Positions 34,716-43,772 of a DNA stretch of 64,000 nucleotides are shown one piece after another. The first letter of the stretch is position 1. Each line of letters begins with the position of its first letter. Origin of the DNA: Marinimicrobium hydrolyticum (GTDB lineage Bacteria; Pseudomonadota; Gammaproteobacteria; Pseudomonadales; Cellvibrionaceae); contig NZ_JAVDDU010000003.1 of assembly GCF_030848505.1 (NCBI RefSeq), positions 124,001 to 188,000 on the forward strand, given 5' to 3'. The notes under the pieces are model-generated. The model was not told where the DNA came from and searched no databases. It was given only the letters and a program-made list of their open reading frames with translations. Position numbers and translations under genes: made by a program.

Positions 34716-35531
34716 ATGGCTTCACTTCCTCTGCTTCTCGAACCCGGTGAACTGGCTCTGATGCTGGAGCAGCCCCCGGAAAACCTGCGACTGGTGGACT
34801 TGTGCGGCGAGCAGACCTACCAAAGTGGCCATATTGAAGGCGCGCTTCATATTCCCCCGCAGATACTGCTGAGCAATATTCCTCCCGCGCCGGGCCGGAT
34901 TCCCACCGTGGAACAACTGAGCCGGATGTTTTCGTTTTTGGGGCTGACCCCCGATACGCACTTTGTGGTGTACGACGATGAAGGCGGCGGCTGGGCCGGG
35001 CGTTTTATTTGGACGCTGGATGCCATTGGCCACCGAAACTATTCCTATCTGAATGGCGGTCTCCAGGCGTGGAAAAATGCGCAGTTGCCGCTCACTCAAG
35101 AGATGCCCGAGGTACCGCCTACGGAGCCAGACATCAGTATCAATCCCGATGTATTGGTGGAGATTCCTGACATTCTGGCGCGCTTGAATGACCCCAAGTT
35201 TGCCATTTGGGATGCGCGGAGCCCGGCCGAGTATCGGGGTGAACGCTCAGGCGCGCCCAAGGCGGGCCACATTCCCGGCGCTATTAATTGTGAGTGGACG
35301 GAGTTGATGGATCACCAGAATGGCTTGCGCATTCGTTCCGATGCGAGGGAGTATTTGGCCAGCAAGGGGCTCACGGCTGACAAGCATATAGTGACGCATT
35401 GTCAGAGCCATCACCGTTCCGGCTTTACTTATTTGGTGGGAAAAACCTTAGGGTTGGATATTGAGGCTTATCACGGTTCTTGGGCTGAGTGGGGGAGTCA
35501 TCCGGATACGCCTGTGGAAACTGGGGGTTAA
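34716..35531 (+). CDS. two-domain rhodanese-type sulfurtransferase
   Basis: 271 residues, two rhodanese domains. The N-terminal one (about 8-128) is inactive, with Asp in place of Cys (VVYDDEGGGWAGR). The C-terminal one (about 140-268) has C229 in VTHCQSHHRSG and the interdomain signature FAIWDARSPAEYRGE. It should move sulfur from thiosulfate or mercaptopyruvate to cyanide or thiols. The active-site loop CQSHHR differs from the CGSGVT of mercaptopyruvate enzymes, so the donor is uncertain. It is not obviously linked to its neighbours. Confidence 0.92.
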   Translation: MASLPLLLEPGELALMLEQPPENLRLVDLCGEQTYQSGHIEGALHIPPQILLSNIPPAPGRIPTVEQLSRMFSFLGLTPDTHFVVYDDEGGGWAGRFIWTLDAIGHRNYSYLNGGLQAWKNAQLPLTQEMPEVPPTEPDISINPDVLVEIPDILARLNDPKFAIWDARSPAEYRGERSGAPKAGHIPGAINCEWTELMDHQNGLRIRSDAREYLASKGLTADKHIVTHCQSHHRSGFTYLVGKTLGLDIEAYHGSWAEWGSHPDTPVETGG

Positions 35532-35589
35532 GTTCCTTTTGAAAACCGGCTATGGCCCGGCCAGACTTTTAGCTTTGGTTGAGTGCTGC

Positions 35590-35687
35590 GGGTGGGGCAG
35601 GCACACCCGGACACGCCGTAAATATATCCCTATAGGCTCGGATGCGGCATCCATGCCGCATACGGTCCGGGAATGCCTGCCCCACCC
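35590..35687. repeat. 98-bp dispersed-type palindromic element
   Basis: GGGTGGGGCAGGCA (35590-35603) is mirrored at 35674-35687. Inside lies a second palindrome, GATGCGGCATCCATGCCGCAT (about 35641-35661). Elements of this type recur between genes in related genomes. It is intergenic and between convergent genes, so it may act as a bidirectional terminator. Confidence 0.78.
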
Positions 35688-35741
35688 TCCGCGGTGCCAT
35701 CCTGGTGATTTCGGGAAATAAGTAAGCTGGGTAAGACAACC

Positions 35742-37328
35742 TTACTTCAGCTTGTCCCCTTTCCATTGCATACGATACAGATCGTGTCGCCTGTCCTTCA
35801 GGTTCTGCACGGTGCCGCTGTTGCGTGCCATGATCAATGACTCTGGGCGTAGGTCCGCAAAAGCTACCGTTTCCACGTTTGGAGTGGTGTCCGCGGCAAT
35901 ACCGTCACGCGCGAACGGAAAATCACAGGGTGTGAGAATACAGCTCTGCGCGTATTGAATATCCATGTTCGATACGTTCGGCAGGTTGCCCACGTTGCCG
36001 GACATGACCACGTACAGCTGGTTTTCCACTGCCCGCGCTTGGCAGCAGTAGCGCACGCGCAGGTAGCTCTGGCGCTCGTCGGTACAAAAAGGCACAAACA
36101 GTATCTGTACGCCCTGATCGGCCAAGTGGCGCGCCAGCTCGGGAAACTCCGAGTCGTAACAAATCAGTACGCCGATGGGGCCGCAGTCGGTATCGATGGC
36201 GGTTAGGGTGCTGCCGCCTTCGATATCCCACCAGTAGCGCTCATTGGGTGTGGGGTGAATCTTCGGTTGTTCGAAGATGCGCCCGTCGCGCAAGAAGATG
36301 TAGGAGATATTTTCAATACGGCCGTTTTCAACTCGCGTTGGGTGAGAACCGGCGATGATGTTGACGTTGTAGCTGAGCGCCATATCCCGAAACGCTTCTT
36401 TCAGGCGCGGCGTGTATTTGGTCAGTGCCTCGATGGATTCGAAGGGTGATAATTCCTGGTCTTCAATCGAAAGCAGTTGCAGTGTGAACAGCTCGGGAAA
36501 GACGACAAAATCACTTTTGTAGTCAGCGACCACATCCACGAAATATTCAATGTATTTGATGAACTCACCGAACGAGGTCACTTTGCGCTGCATGTACTGC
36601 ACGGTGGCAATGCGCACCACATCGGGCATGCGAACGCCGTATTTCTTTATCGGCTTTTCGTCCTTCTGGGGTACTTTGGGGTTGTACCACACCATGTGCG
36701 CGGCGTAGTTCAGTGATTCTCTATCGTCATCTAAGTAATCGGGTATGACTCCGATCACTTCAAAACCGTTGCGCAATTGGAACGTCAGTACCGGGTCTTT
36801 GATTTTTTTGTGGATCACCTGATCAATATAGTTCTCGACGCTGCCGCACTTTTTAAGGCGCTTATGCAGGCTGGGCAGGCGGCCGGCAAAAACCACGCCT
36901 TTTAATTCTAGTGACTGACAGAGCTTTTTGCGTTCGTTGTATAGCCGCTGGCCAATACGGTAGCCTCGGTAGGCGTTATCGATGCACACCTCCATGCCGT
37001 ACAGCCAGTCGCCATGAATGTCGTGCCGGGAGGCGTAACCGTTACCGGTTATTTCACTCCAGGTATGGGGCTTGAGGGCAACATCACCGGAGATACGAAA
37101 GGTGGCGCAGTAGCCCACCAGGGCATCCCCGGCCATAACCACGATTTGCCCCTGCCGAAAGTTGTTGATCTGCCCCACGATGGCAGCGCGCGGGTAGGTT
37201 TCCATGCCCAGCGGCTTATATACCCGGTTGGCCAACTTAACGATGGCTGGAACATCCGCCAAAGTAGCGTTGCGCACCGTGAGGTGCACCCCGGGTTGGC
37301 TCAGGTCGTTTTTCTCTTCATCTGCCAT
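35742..37328 (-). CDS. GNAT-nitrilase fusion protein
   Basis: 528 residues. An N-terminal GNAT domain (about 15-220; AYRGYRIGQRLYNER gives the acetyl-CoA loop) is fused to a carbon-nitrogen hydrolase domain (about 235-505). The hydrolase triad is Glu in VVFPELFTLQ, Lys in EQPKIHPTPNE and Cys in IGVLICYDSEFPE. Such fusions are widespread in bacteria; their amide substrate is not established. Both halves look complete. The start ATG 37328 is followed by a charged, poorly conserved tail. Confidence 0.93.
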   Translation of the reverse strand: MADEEKNDLSQPGVHLTVRNATLADVPAIVKLANRVYKPLGMETYPRAAIVGQINNFRQGQIVVMAGDALVGYCATFRISGDVALKPHTWSEITGNGYASRHDIHGDWLYGMEVCIDNAYRGYRIGQRLYNERKKLCQSLELKGVVFAGRLPSLHKRLKKCGSVENYIDQVIHKKIKDPVLTFQLRNGFEVIGVIPDYLDDDRESLNYAAHMVWYNPKVPQKDEKPIKKYGVRMPDVVRIATVQYMQRKVTSFGEFIKYIEYFVDVVADYKSDFVVFPELFTLQLLSIEDQELSPFESIEALTKYTPRLKEAFRDMALSYNVNIIAGSHPTRVENGRIENISYIFLRDGRIFEQPKIHPTPNERYWWDIEGGSTLTAIDTDCGPIGVLICYDSEFPELARHLADQGVQILFVPFCTDERQSYLRVRYCCQARAVENQLYVVMSGNVGNLPNVSNMDIQYAQSCILTPCDFPFARDGIAADTTPNVETVAFADLRPESLIMARNSGTVQNLKDRRHDLYRMQWKGDKLK

Positions 37329-37463
37329 ATGTATCCCCTAATTCACTTCAATACTGCAGGCGCGCAGTCCGCCGCCGCAGCCAGTATACCTACATTGGCC
37401 AAGCTGTTAGCCAGGGGTCGCCAAAGAACTTTTGGAGGACATCCAAATTGGCAAATTTTATGT

Positions 37464-37510
37464 TGATAATAAGAATCATCTATCATAATATAATGAGAGT
37501 CATTATCATT
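37464..37510 (+). promoter_or_regulatory. Fur box region upstream of the TonB receptor
   Basis: Two Fur-like sites: GATAATAAGAATCATC (37465-37480) and TAATGAGAGTCATTATCATT (37491-37510), close to the GATAATGATAATCATTATC consensus. They lie 34-80 bases before ATG 37544. Confidence 0.8.
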
Positions 37511-37543
37511 AACATTTAGAGCAGCATCCTCGAAGGAGTCACC

Positions 37544-39862
37544 ATGCGTTCAGCTTCATCCTCTCGCGCCGTCACGCAACCCCGGATCCTGGCGCTTGCG
37601 ATCGCTTTGGCCAGTGGTTCAGCGCTGGCTCAGCCTGCCCCGGTACCCGTGCAGCTGGCCGCAATCGAAACCATTACCATTCTGGGCACCAGTGAGACGT
37701 TTGAAGACATCCCCGGTTCCGCGCACCGGATAACTAAGGAAGATCTGGAGCAACACAGCTTTACCGATCCCGGTCGCATCTTGCGCACCATTCCCGGCGT
37801 CAATGTTATCGATGAAGAAGGCTTGGGCCAGTTCCCGCACATCAGCATGCGCGGCGTACAGCCCGAGCGCAACGGCCGTATCGCCGTCATGGAAGATGGG
37901 GTATTGGTTGGCTCCCCGGCCCCCTACTCCGCATCAGCGGCCTATTACTTTCCCGCCATGGGCCGCATGGAAGGTGTCGAGGTGCGCAAAGGCTCCAGCG
38001 CGATTCAGTATGGCCCCAACACCGTGGGCGGCGCGCTCAATCTGATCTCCACCCAAATCCCCGAGTACACCTCCGGCCAAATTCATTACCGCCGTGGCAG
38101 CAACAACGGCGAGCGCACGCACGCCTACGCCGGTGGCAGCGGCGACCGATGGGGTTGGTTGATCGAAAACTACGCTGAACAATCGGACGGTTTTAAGGAG
38201 CTGGATTACCCAACTTCCGGCCGCCTGCCCAACAAGCCCAATAATCCGGTGCCTGAAGCCGGTATGGATCGCAACAATAGCGTGGCTAAACTGCGCTGGA
38301 ACAGCGCACCCGGCGCCGCGGTAAGCCAGTCACTGGAGTTCAAATACAGCCTGGACGAGCGGCGTGTGTACGACAGTTACCTGGGAATTCTGGCGGAAGA
38401 TTTTCAAGCGAACCCCAACCGCCGCTACGCGGGTTCACAATTGGACGAAATCAATACGGAAAACGAGCTGTTCCAATTACGCCACAGCATCGACTTTTCT
38501 GAGACGACGCAGCTAGTTACTACGTTTTACAGCAGTGAAACCGTGCGCAACTGGTACAAGCTGCATCAAGTAGACAACGCCAATGGTAGTTATGTTGGTA
38601 TTACCCGCGTACTTCAAAATCCAGACGCCAACCCCGAAGCCATGGCGTGGATTCTGGGTAACACGGAATTGTTCGGTGCCGAACGCTTTGCCCCCAATGC
38701 CGAAACTCGGGGCCAAGTTCGTGCCAACAACCGCAGCTACCTAGCGCAGGGCGTCCAGACGCAATTGAGCCACCAGTTTGAAGTGCTGGGCTGGGAACAC
38801 AATCTGCAAGTGGGCGCGCGTTACCACGAAGACGAGGAAGACCGTTTGCAGTGGGATGACACTTACCTGATGACTAACGGCACCATGAGCCTGGTGGCAG
38901 AGCAACTTCCCGGACAGGGCGCGAATCGCCTCTCTGAGGCTTCGGCACTGGCGTTGCACGCGAAAAACACGATGCGCCGCAACGCCTGGACGGTGGTGGC
39001 CGGTGTACGTTATGAAGACATTGAGCAGACCCGAACCGATTGGAGCGGCCCAGGCCGCAGCGAGGCGAACCTGGGCTCCGGCCGCCCGCGCACCAACCAG
39101 TATGATGTCGTGATTCCGGGTCTGGGATTAACCTACCAGTTCACCGATCAGTTCAGCGTTTTGGGTGGCTACCACAAGGGTTTCTCACCCGCTGGCGATA
39201 GCCCCACGAGTGAGCCCGAGTCCGCCGATAACTTCGAGGCTGGCTTCCGTTTTAACAACAACGGAGTACGCTCGCAGTTGATTGGTTTTTACAACGACTA
39301 CAGCAACATCAATATCGAGTGCACCAACGTGGGTGGCGGCTGCCGAGACCAAGATATTGGCTCCACCAAGAGCGCTGGCGAAGTGCTGATTTACGGTCTG
39401 GAAGCGTCCATCCGCTATGACTTGGGGCGGAACAATCAATGGGGCCTGTCCATACCCATCAACCTGGCGTACACCTGGACCGACAGTGAATTTCAGCAGG
39501 ACATCGGCAGTGATGCGCCCAACCAATGGGAAAACGCACGCAAGGGTGATTCGATTCCGGAAATCCCGGAACACCAAATCAATCTGGGCATTGGCCTGGC
39601 ACGCGCCAACTGGAGCCTGTTCTTAAACGGTAACTACGTGTCCGAAGCCCAAGCATTCGCCGACCCGGAGCTGAGTGATCTGGTGCTGGAAAATCGTTTG
39701 CTACTGGACCTGGCGGCTGACTATCAGTTAACGCAGAACGCACGCCTGACCGCCAGTGTGGAGAACCTTACGGACGAAACGTACATCGCCCACCACCGTC
39801 CGTCTGGACTGCGCCCTGGCGCTCCTCGTACCCTTTGGGCTGGCGTTAAAGTCTCCTTCTAA
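37544..39862 (+). CDS. TonB-dependent receptor, FecA-like iron uptake type
   Basis: 772 residues with GAAGGAG before the ATG. Signal peptide ends SGSALAQ; TonB box ETITILGT; plug with VNVIDEEGLGQFPHISMRGVQPERNGRIAVMEDGVLVGSPAPYS, typical of FecA-like receptors for ferric citrate and similar chelates. No N-terminal signalling domain is present. The barrel ends APRTLWAGVKVSF with a terminal Phe. Fur sites upstream show iron control. No sigma/anti-sigma pair of the FecIR kind is adjacent. Confidence 0.92.
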   Translation: MRSASSSRAVTQPRILALAIALASGSALAQPAPVPVQLAAIETITILGTSETFEDIPGSAHRITKEDLEQHSFTDPGRILRTIPGVNVIDEEGLGQFPHISMRGVQPERNGRIAVMEDGVLVGSPAPYSASAAYYFPAMGRMEGVEVRKGSSAIQYGPNTVGGALNLISTQIPEYTSGQIHYRRGSNNGERTHAYAGGSGDRWGWLIENYAEQSDGFKELDYPTSGRLPNKPNNPVPEAGMDRNNSVAKLRWNSAPGAAVSQSLEFKYSLDERRVYDSYLGILAEDFQANPNRRYAGSQLDEINTENELFQLRHSIDFSETTQLVTTFYSSETVRNWYKLHQVDNANGSYVGITRVLQNPDANPEAMAWILGNTELFGAERFAPNAETRGQVRANNRSYLAQGVQTQLSHQFEVLGWEHNLQVGARYHEDEEDRLQWDDTYLMTNGTMSLVAEQLPGQGANRLSEASALALHAKNTMRRNAWTVVAGVRYEDIEQTRTDWSGPGRSEANLGSGRPRTNQYDVVIPGLGLTYQFTDQFSVLGGYHKGFSPAGDSPTSEPESADNFEAGFRFNNNGVRSQLIGFYNDYSNINIECTNVGGGCRDQDIGSTKSAGEVLIYGLEASIRYDLGRNNQWGLSIPINLAYTWTDSEFQQDIGSDAPNQWENARKGDSIPEIPEHQINLGIGLARANWSLFLNGNYVSEAQAFADPELSDLVLENRLLLDLAADYQLTQNARLTASVENLTDETYIAHHRPSGLRPGAPRTLWAGVKVSF

Positions 39863-39958
39863 AAACCCTTCCTTTACAGGGATTTCCCGCGACGCCAAGG
39901 ATTGGCGTCTCCGCTCCGCGCTTCAGTAAAATCCTTCCAAGTTGTTTTTATCCGCTTT

Positions 39959-39981
39959 AAGATGTATATTAATTACATCTT
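39959..39981 (+). promoter_or_regulatory. NsrR operator upstream of nnrS
   Basis: Inverted repeat of AAGATGTA (39959-39966) and TACATCTT (39974-39981) around seven bases, matching the E. coli NsrR consensus AAGATGC..N..GCATCTT in layout. It lies 17 bases before ATG 39998 of nnrS and the NsrR gene follows. Confidence 0.85.
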
Positions 39982-39997
39982 ATGTGGAGTCTTCAGT

Positions 39998-41185
39998 ATG
40001 TCCGATACCCATCCCCAAAATGCCTTGCTGGCCCACCCTTTCCGCCCTTTCTTTTTGCTGACGGGAGTCTACGGCGTACTCATCGTACTGGCCTGGATGG
40101 GCTTTCTTTTTGGCGGCTGGCCGCTACCGGTCAGTTGGTCGCCACTGCACTGGCACAGCCATGAAATGTTGTACGGGTTTGTGCCCGCCGCCATTGCCGG
40201 ATTTGTGCTCACCGCCATGACCAACTGGACCGGTGCTGCGCCACTGGCCAACAAAGGCCTGCTGGCGCTACTGCTGTTGTGGTTCGCCGGACGGCTGGTG
40301 TTTTGGTTCGCCGGTTGGTTGCCGCCGCTGCTGGTTGCCCTGGTGGACCTGGCGTTTTTGCCGGTACTGGCCGCCTATGTCGCGACCGTTTTGTTGCGCC
40401 ACCAAAATCGCCGCAACCTGATTCTGGTGGGTATCTTGGTGATTCTGAGCATCGGTAACCTACTGATGCACATCGGATTCGGCATGGGGAAGATGCTGTT
40501 TTTAAACCTTGGCCAGAACCTGGGCCTTAATTTGATTGTGGTGATAATGGTGGTGATTGCCGGGCGCATTATTCCGTTGTTCACCGCCAACTGGTTGCGC
40601 AACAACGGCGGCAACCCCGAATGGGTCACCCGCTCAGCCTGGACCGGCCACATCGCTCTGGGCAGTGTCGCCTTGCTGGCTTTACACGAATTACTCTGGG
40701 CGCCTCAGGCCGTTATCGGCACGGTGGCGCTGGTGGCCGGCCTCGCCAACGGCTTGCGCCTGTACCAATGGGCTGGCTGGCGCGTGGCTCGGGAGCCACT
40801 GCTGTGGATTTTGCACCTGGGCTATTTGTGGATTGTCGTCGGCTTACTGCTGCGCAGCGCCGCCGCATTCAATCTGGGCGTGGCTGACACGCTTTGGCAA
40901 CACGCGCTGGGTGTGGGCGCCATGGGCACGTTGATTCTGGGTGTCATGACGCGGGTGGCCATGGGCCATACGGGCCGCCCACTGAAGTTACCGGCCTTCG
41001 CCATTGTGGCTTATTGGGCGATTGTGCTCTCCACGGTGCTGCGCCTATTGGCGGCCGCCGGGCTGATCAGTTACGCGGTGGGCGTTACTCTCTCCGCCCT
41101 GGGTTGGATTCTGGCCTTTGCGCTTTTTGTGGTACTTTACTGGCCCATTCTCAGTTCACCCCGGGCCGATGGTCGGCCGGGCTAA
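39998..41185 (+). CDS. nnrS: NnrS family membrane protein
   Basis: 395 residues from ATG 39998 (GGAG upstream). About twelve membrane helices and the N-terminal NnrS features FRPFFLLTGVYG and WHSHEMLYGFVPAAIAGFVLTAMTNWTG, with conserved His residues. NnrS is a haem- and copper-containing membrane protein that protects against nitric oxide. It is expressed with nsrR and sits behind an NsrR operator, so NO should induce it. The earlier in-frame ATG at 39902 would start inside the upstream spacer. Confidence 0.93.
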   Translation: MSDTHPQNALLAHPFRPFFLLTGVYGVLIVLAWMGFLFGGWPLPVSWSPLHWHSHEMLYGFVPAAIAGFVLTAMTNWTGAAPLANKGLLALLLLWFAGRLVFWFAGWLPPLLVALVDLAFLPVLAAYVATVLLRHQNRRNLILVGILVILSIGNLLMHIGFGMGKMLFLNLGQNLGLNLIVVIMVVIAGRIIPLFTANWLRNNGGNPEWVTRSAWTGHIALGSVALLALHELLWAPQAVIGTVALVAGLANGLRLYQWAGWRVAREPLLWILHLGYLWIVVGLLLRSAAAFNLGVADTLWQHALGVGAMGTLILGVMTRVAMGHTGRPLKLPAFAIVAYWAIVLSTVLRLLAAAGLISYAVGVTLSALGWILAFALFVVLYWPILSSPRADGRPG

Positions 41186-41200
41186 GCCCAGGATACTTTC

Positions 41201-41641
41201 ATGCGCATTACACGCTACACGGACTATTCTCTGCGTGTGCTTATGTACCTCGCCCTTAAGGAGGAGGAACTGAGCACCATTGCGGAAATTGCCTCCAGTT
41301 ATGACATTTCCAAAAATCATTTAATGAAAGTGGTCCAGGAGCTGAACAACAAAGGGTATTTAATTGCTACGCGCGGCAAAAACGGCGGCCTGCGTTTAAA
41401 GGGCAACGCCGAGGATATCAATGTCGGTGCGCTGGTCAGAGACACGGAGCAGGATCTGGAATTGGTGGAATGTTTTGGCAATAACAACCATTGCGTCATT
41501 ACCCCCGTCTGTCAGTTAAAGCATGTTCTGGCAGAGGCGTTGGAGGCGTTCTTCACCACCCTGGATCAATACACGCTGGCTGACCTACTGCCCGGCAAAA
41601 AAGCGGCCGTTATGGTTAAGCTGTTGCGCATTGGTCAATGA
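41201..41641 (+). CDS. nsrR: Rrf2-family NO-sensing repressor NsrR
   Basis: 146 residues. N-terminal winged helix (MRITRYTDYSLRVLMYLAL to LIATRGKNGGLRLKG) and three cysteines in ECFGNNNHCVITPVCQLKHVL that bind the iron-sulfur cluster; spacing C-x6-C-x5-C. NO attacks the cluster and releases the repressor from DNA. It lies 15 bases after nnrS, and the operator upstream of nnrS makes this a self-controlled operon. Confidence 0.94.
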   Translation: MRITRYTDYSLRVLMYLALKEEELSTIAEIASSYDISKNHLMKVVQELNNKGYLIATRGKNGGLRLKGNAEDINVGALVRDTEQDLELVECFGNNNHCVITPVCQLKHVLAEALEAFFTTLDQYTLADLLPGKKAAVMVKLLRIGQ

Positions 41642-42546
41642 AACTTTGCCGGTTCTGACAACTGAACTTCCCCCAACCACTCCAGCGGCTGCTGGCGATA
41701 GAAACCGACCAGCAGCGTATACACGTCCGGGTAGCGACGTTGCAATACGGTGGGCAGAGTAAAAAATTACTCGCTGATCACGGCAAAAAACTCAGCCGGA
41801 TTACTGGTCGCGTAGGGGTCAATATCAGGCTGGCCCCATTCCGCCTCACGGCAGAGATCTTCGTAGGCCGCTTGCATGATCTTGGTCCAGCGCCGGTAGA
41901 CGGTTTCGTTCGGCAATAAGGGCGAACCATTCATGGCCCCATCGTAACCGTCGATCTGGTGCGCGTACTCATGGATCACCAGGCTGTGGCCATCCAGGCG
42001 GCGCAGATCCTGCACAATATCACTCCACGATAAAATCACCCGCCCCTGCTGCCAGGATTCCCCGAGCAGTACATGACGCTGGCGGGAAACCAAACCCAAC
42101 TCATCGGTCGTGTCCCCCTCACGCACAAACGCATTCGGGTAGAGCAGCACGTGAGGAAAGTCCGCCAACTGATCCTGACTGGCGTTTTGATACAGCAAGG
42201 CGGCCTGAGCGAGGGTTAACAGCTTCATTTCTTCGGTCACTTGCAAGCCATTGCAACCGTAAAAATCCGTGGCGGACATCATCACTTGCAGCTGCCGCTG
42301 CAGCGCAAAACGCACATTGGATGGCAAGTAGCGATACAGCACCCAGCGATCGCGCAACAAACGTCGCCACTGGCGCGGAAAAGGCCGTTCCGCCAAGGCT
42401 CGCCGCTGGCGCCGGCGCCGAATTGGCGCATACACCAAGGCTGCGACGATCACCGCCGCCACTCCAAAGACCAAATATAACGCCAAACCGTAGCTCCGTA
42501 AGTCAGCGAATAAGACTATTGTTTGGGGCAAAGGGCGCCGATGCAA
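41635..42546 (-). pseudogene. MtfA-like zinc peptidase gene interrupted by an in-frame stop
   Basis: 303 codons with an in-frame TAA at 41767-41769 (codon 260). The intact 5' part encodes one membrane segment (about 20-41) and an M90/MtfA-type domain with HEYAHQIDG (H192, E193, H196) and NPAEFFAV carrying the third zinc ligand (E252). After the stop the frame continues with family-like residues FFTLPTVLQRRYPDVYTLLVGFYRQQPL to a TGA at 41635. In relatives this position is an aromatic residue after SE, so a TAC or TAT to TAA change is likely. All known zinc ligands precede the stop, so a 259-residue product could still fold or work in part. Confidence 0.82.
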
Positions 42547-42658
42547 GGACTAACCTCGAAAGCCGTTCTTGATGCCAGTTCTCTGGCGCGTTAGTGTAAA
42601 GGGGTAGCAGAGCGCACATTCCTTCCGCATCAGTGAGTAAAAGCACCACGAGGTCACT

Positions 42659-43741
42659 ATGACGACAGTACTGCAGGAACTCGAAGTTTACTTTTGGTCG
42701 CTTGGGGTTATTTCCGCCGCAATTGTGGTGGGCTTGCTGGTGCATATGGTTGTTTACCAGATATTGCTGAGGGTCGTGAAGCGCAGCACACTGCACGACT
42801 CCATACCTAAACACCTCCGGGCACCGCTACGACTTCTGTTTCCCACTCTGGCGGTACAACTCAGCCACCCGCTGCATGCCTTGAACCTGCAGGAGGGCGC
42901 GGTGGAATCCCTGGGCATCGTGCTCAGCACCTTTATGATCGCCTCCATGGCCTGGCTACTGATTCGGGCCACAAGCATCCTAAGGGATTGGGTTCTCACC
43001 CAATACGATGTGACGGTGAGCGATAACCTGGCCGCGCGCAAAGTTGTTACTCAAGTGGACATAGTGCGCAAGATAATGGTTTTTATCATCGTCGTGTTCG
43101 CGGTCGCTGCGGCGCTGATGAATTTTGATAACTTCCGCCAGGTGGGCACCGGCTTGCTGGCCTCCGCAGGTGTGGCCGGTTTGGTCATCGGCTTTGCCGC
43201 ACAACGCACCATTGCCAATGTACTCGCTGGTTTTCAGATCGCGTTAACCCAACCCATTCGCATGGACGATGTGGTGATTGTGGAAAACGAATGGGGCCGC
43301 GTGGAAGAGATCACCCTCACTTATGTGGTGGTGGCGATTTGGGATATGCGCCGCCTGGTGCTGCCCATCAGTTATTTTATCGAGCAGCCGTTTCAAAATT
43401 GGACACGTCAGTCGGCCAATATTTTGGGGACTGTGTTCCTTCACATGGATTACACGGTTCCCATTGAAAAAATTCGGCAGTTTTTACATGAGGCGCTACA
43501 AGAGTCGGAGTTTTGGGATGGCCAGGTGTGGCGGCTTCACGTCACCGACTCGGGACAACGTACGGTGGAGCTCAGGGCGTTAATGAGCGCCGAGAGCTCA
43601 GGCAATGCATGGGAATTGCGCTGTGAAATTCGTGAAAAATTAATCACCTACATCCAACAACACTACCCCCACGCCCTGCCCAAGGTGCGCACTGAGAGCT
43701 TTGAGAAAGGCTCCGCCGGGGTTGTGGAGGACACCGTTTAA
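42659..43741 (+). CDS. MscS-family mechanosensitive channel
   Basis: 360 residues with four to five membrane helices. The pore-lining helix TM3 is in NFRQVGTGLLASAGVAGLVIGFAAQRTIANVLAGFQIAL; the beta domain follows at IRMDDVVIVENEWGRVEEITLTYVVVAIWDMRRLVLPISYFI. It opens under membrane tension and releases solutes after osmotic downshock. GAGGT precedes the ATG. It is convergent with hemN. Confidence 0.92.
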   Translation: MTTVLQELEVYFWSLGVISAAIVVGLLVHMVVYQILLRVVKRSTLHDSIPKHLRAPLRLLFPTLAVQLSHPLHALNLQEGAVESLGIVLSTFMIASMAWLLIRATSILRDWVLTQYDVTVSDNLAARKVVTQVDIVRKIMVFIIVVFAVAAALMNFDNFRQVGTGLLASAGVAGLVIGFAAQRTIANVLAGFQIALTQPIRMDDVVIVENEWGRVEEITLTYVVVAIWDMRRLVLPISYFIEQPFQNWTRQSANILGTVFLHMDYTVPIEKIRQFLHEALQESEFWDGQVWRLHVTDSGQRTVELRALMSAESSGNAWELRCEIREKLITYIQQHYPHALPKVRTESFEKGSAGVVEDTV

Positions 43742-43772
43742 AGCCTATTCAGCCTGATGCGCACAAAGCGAT

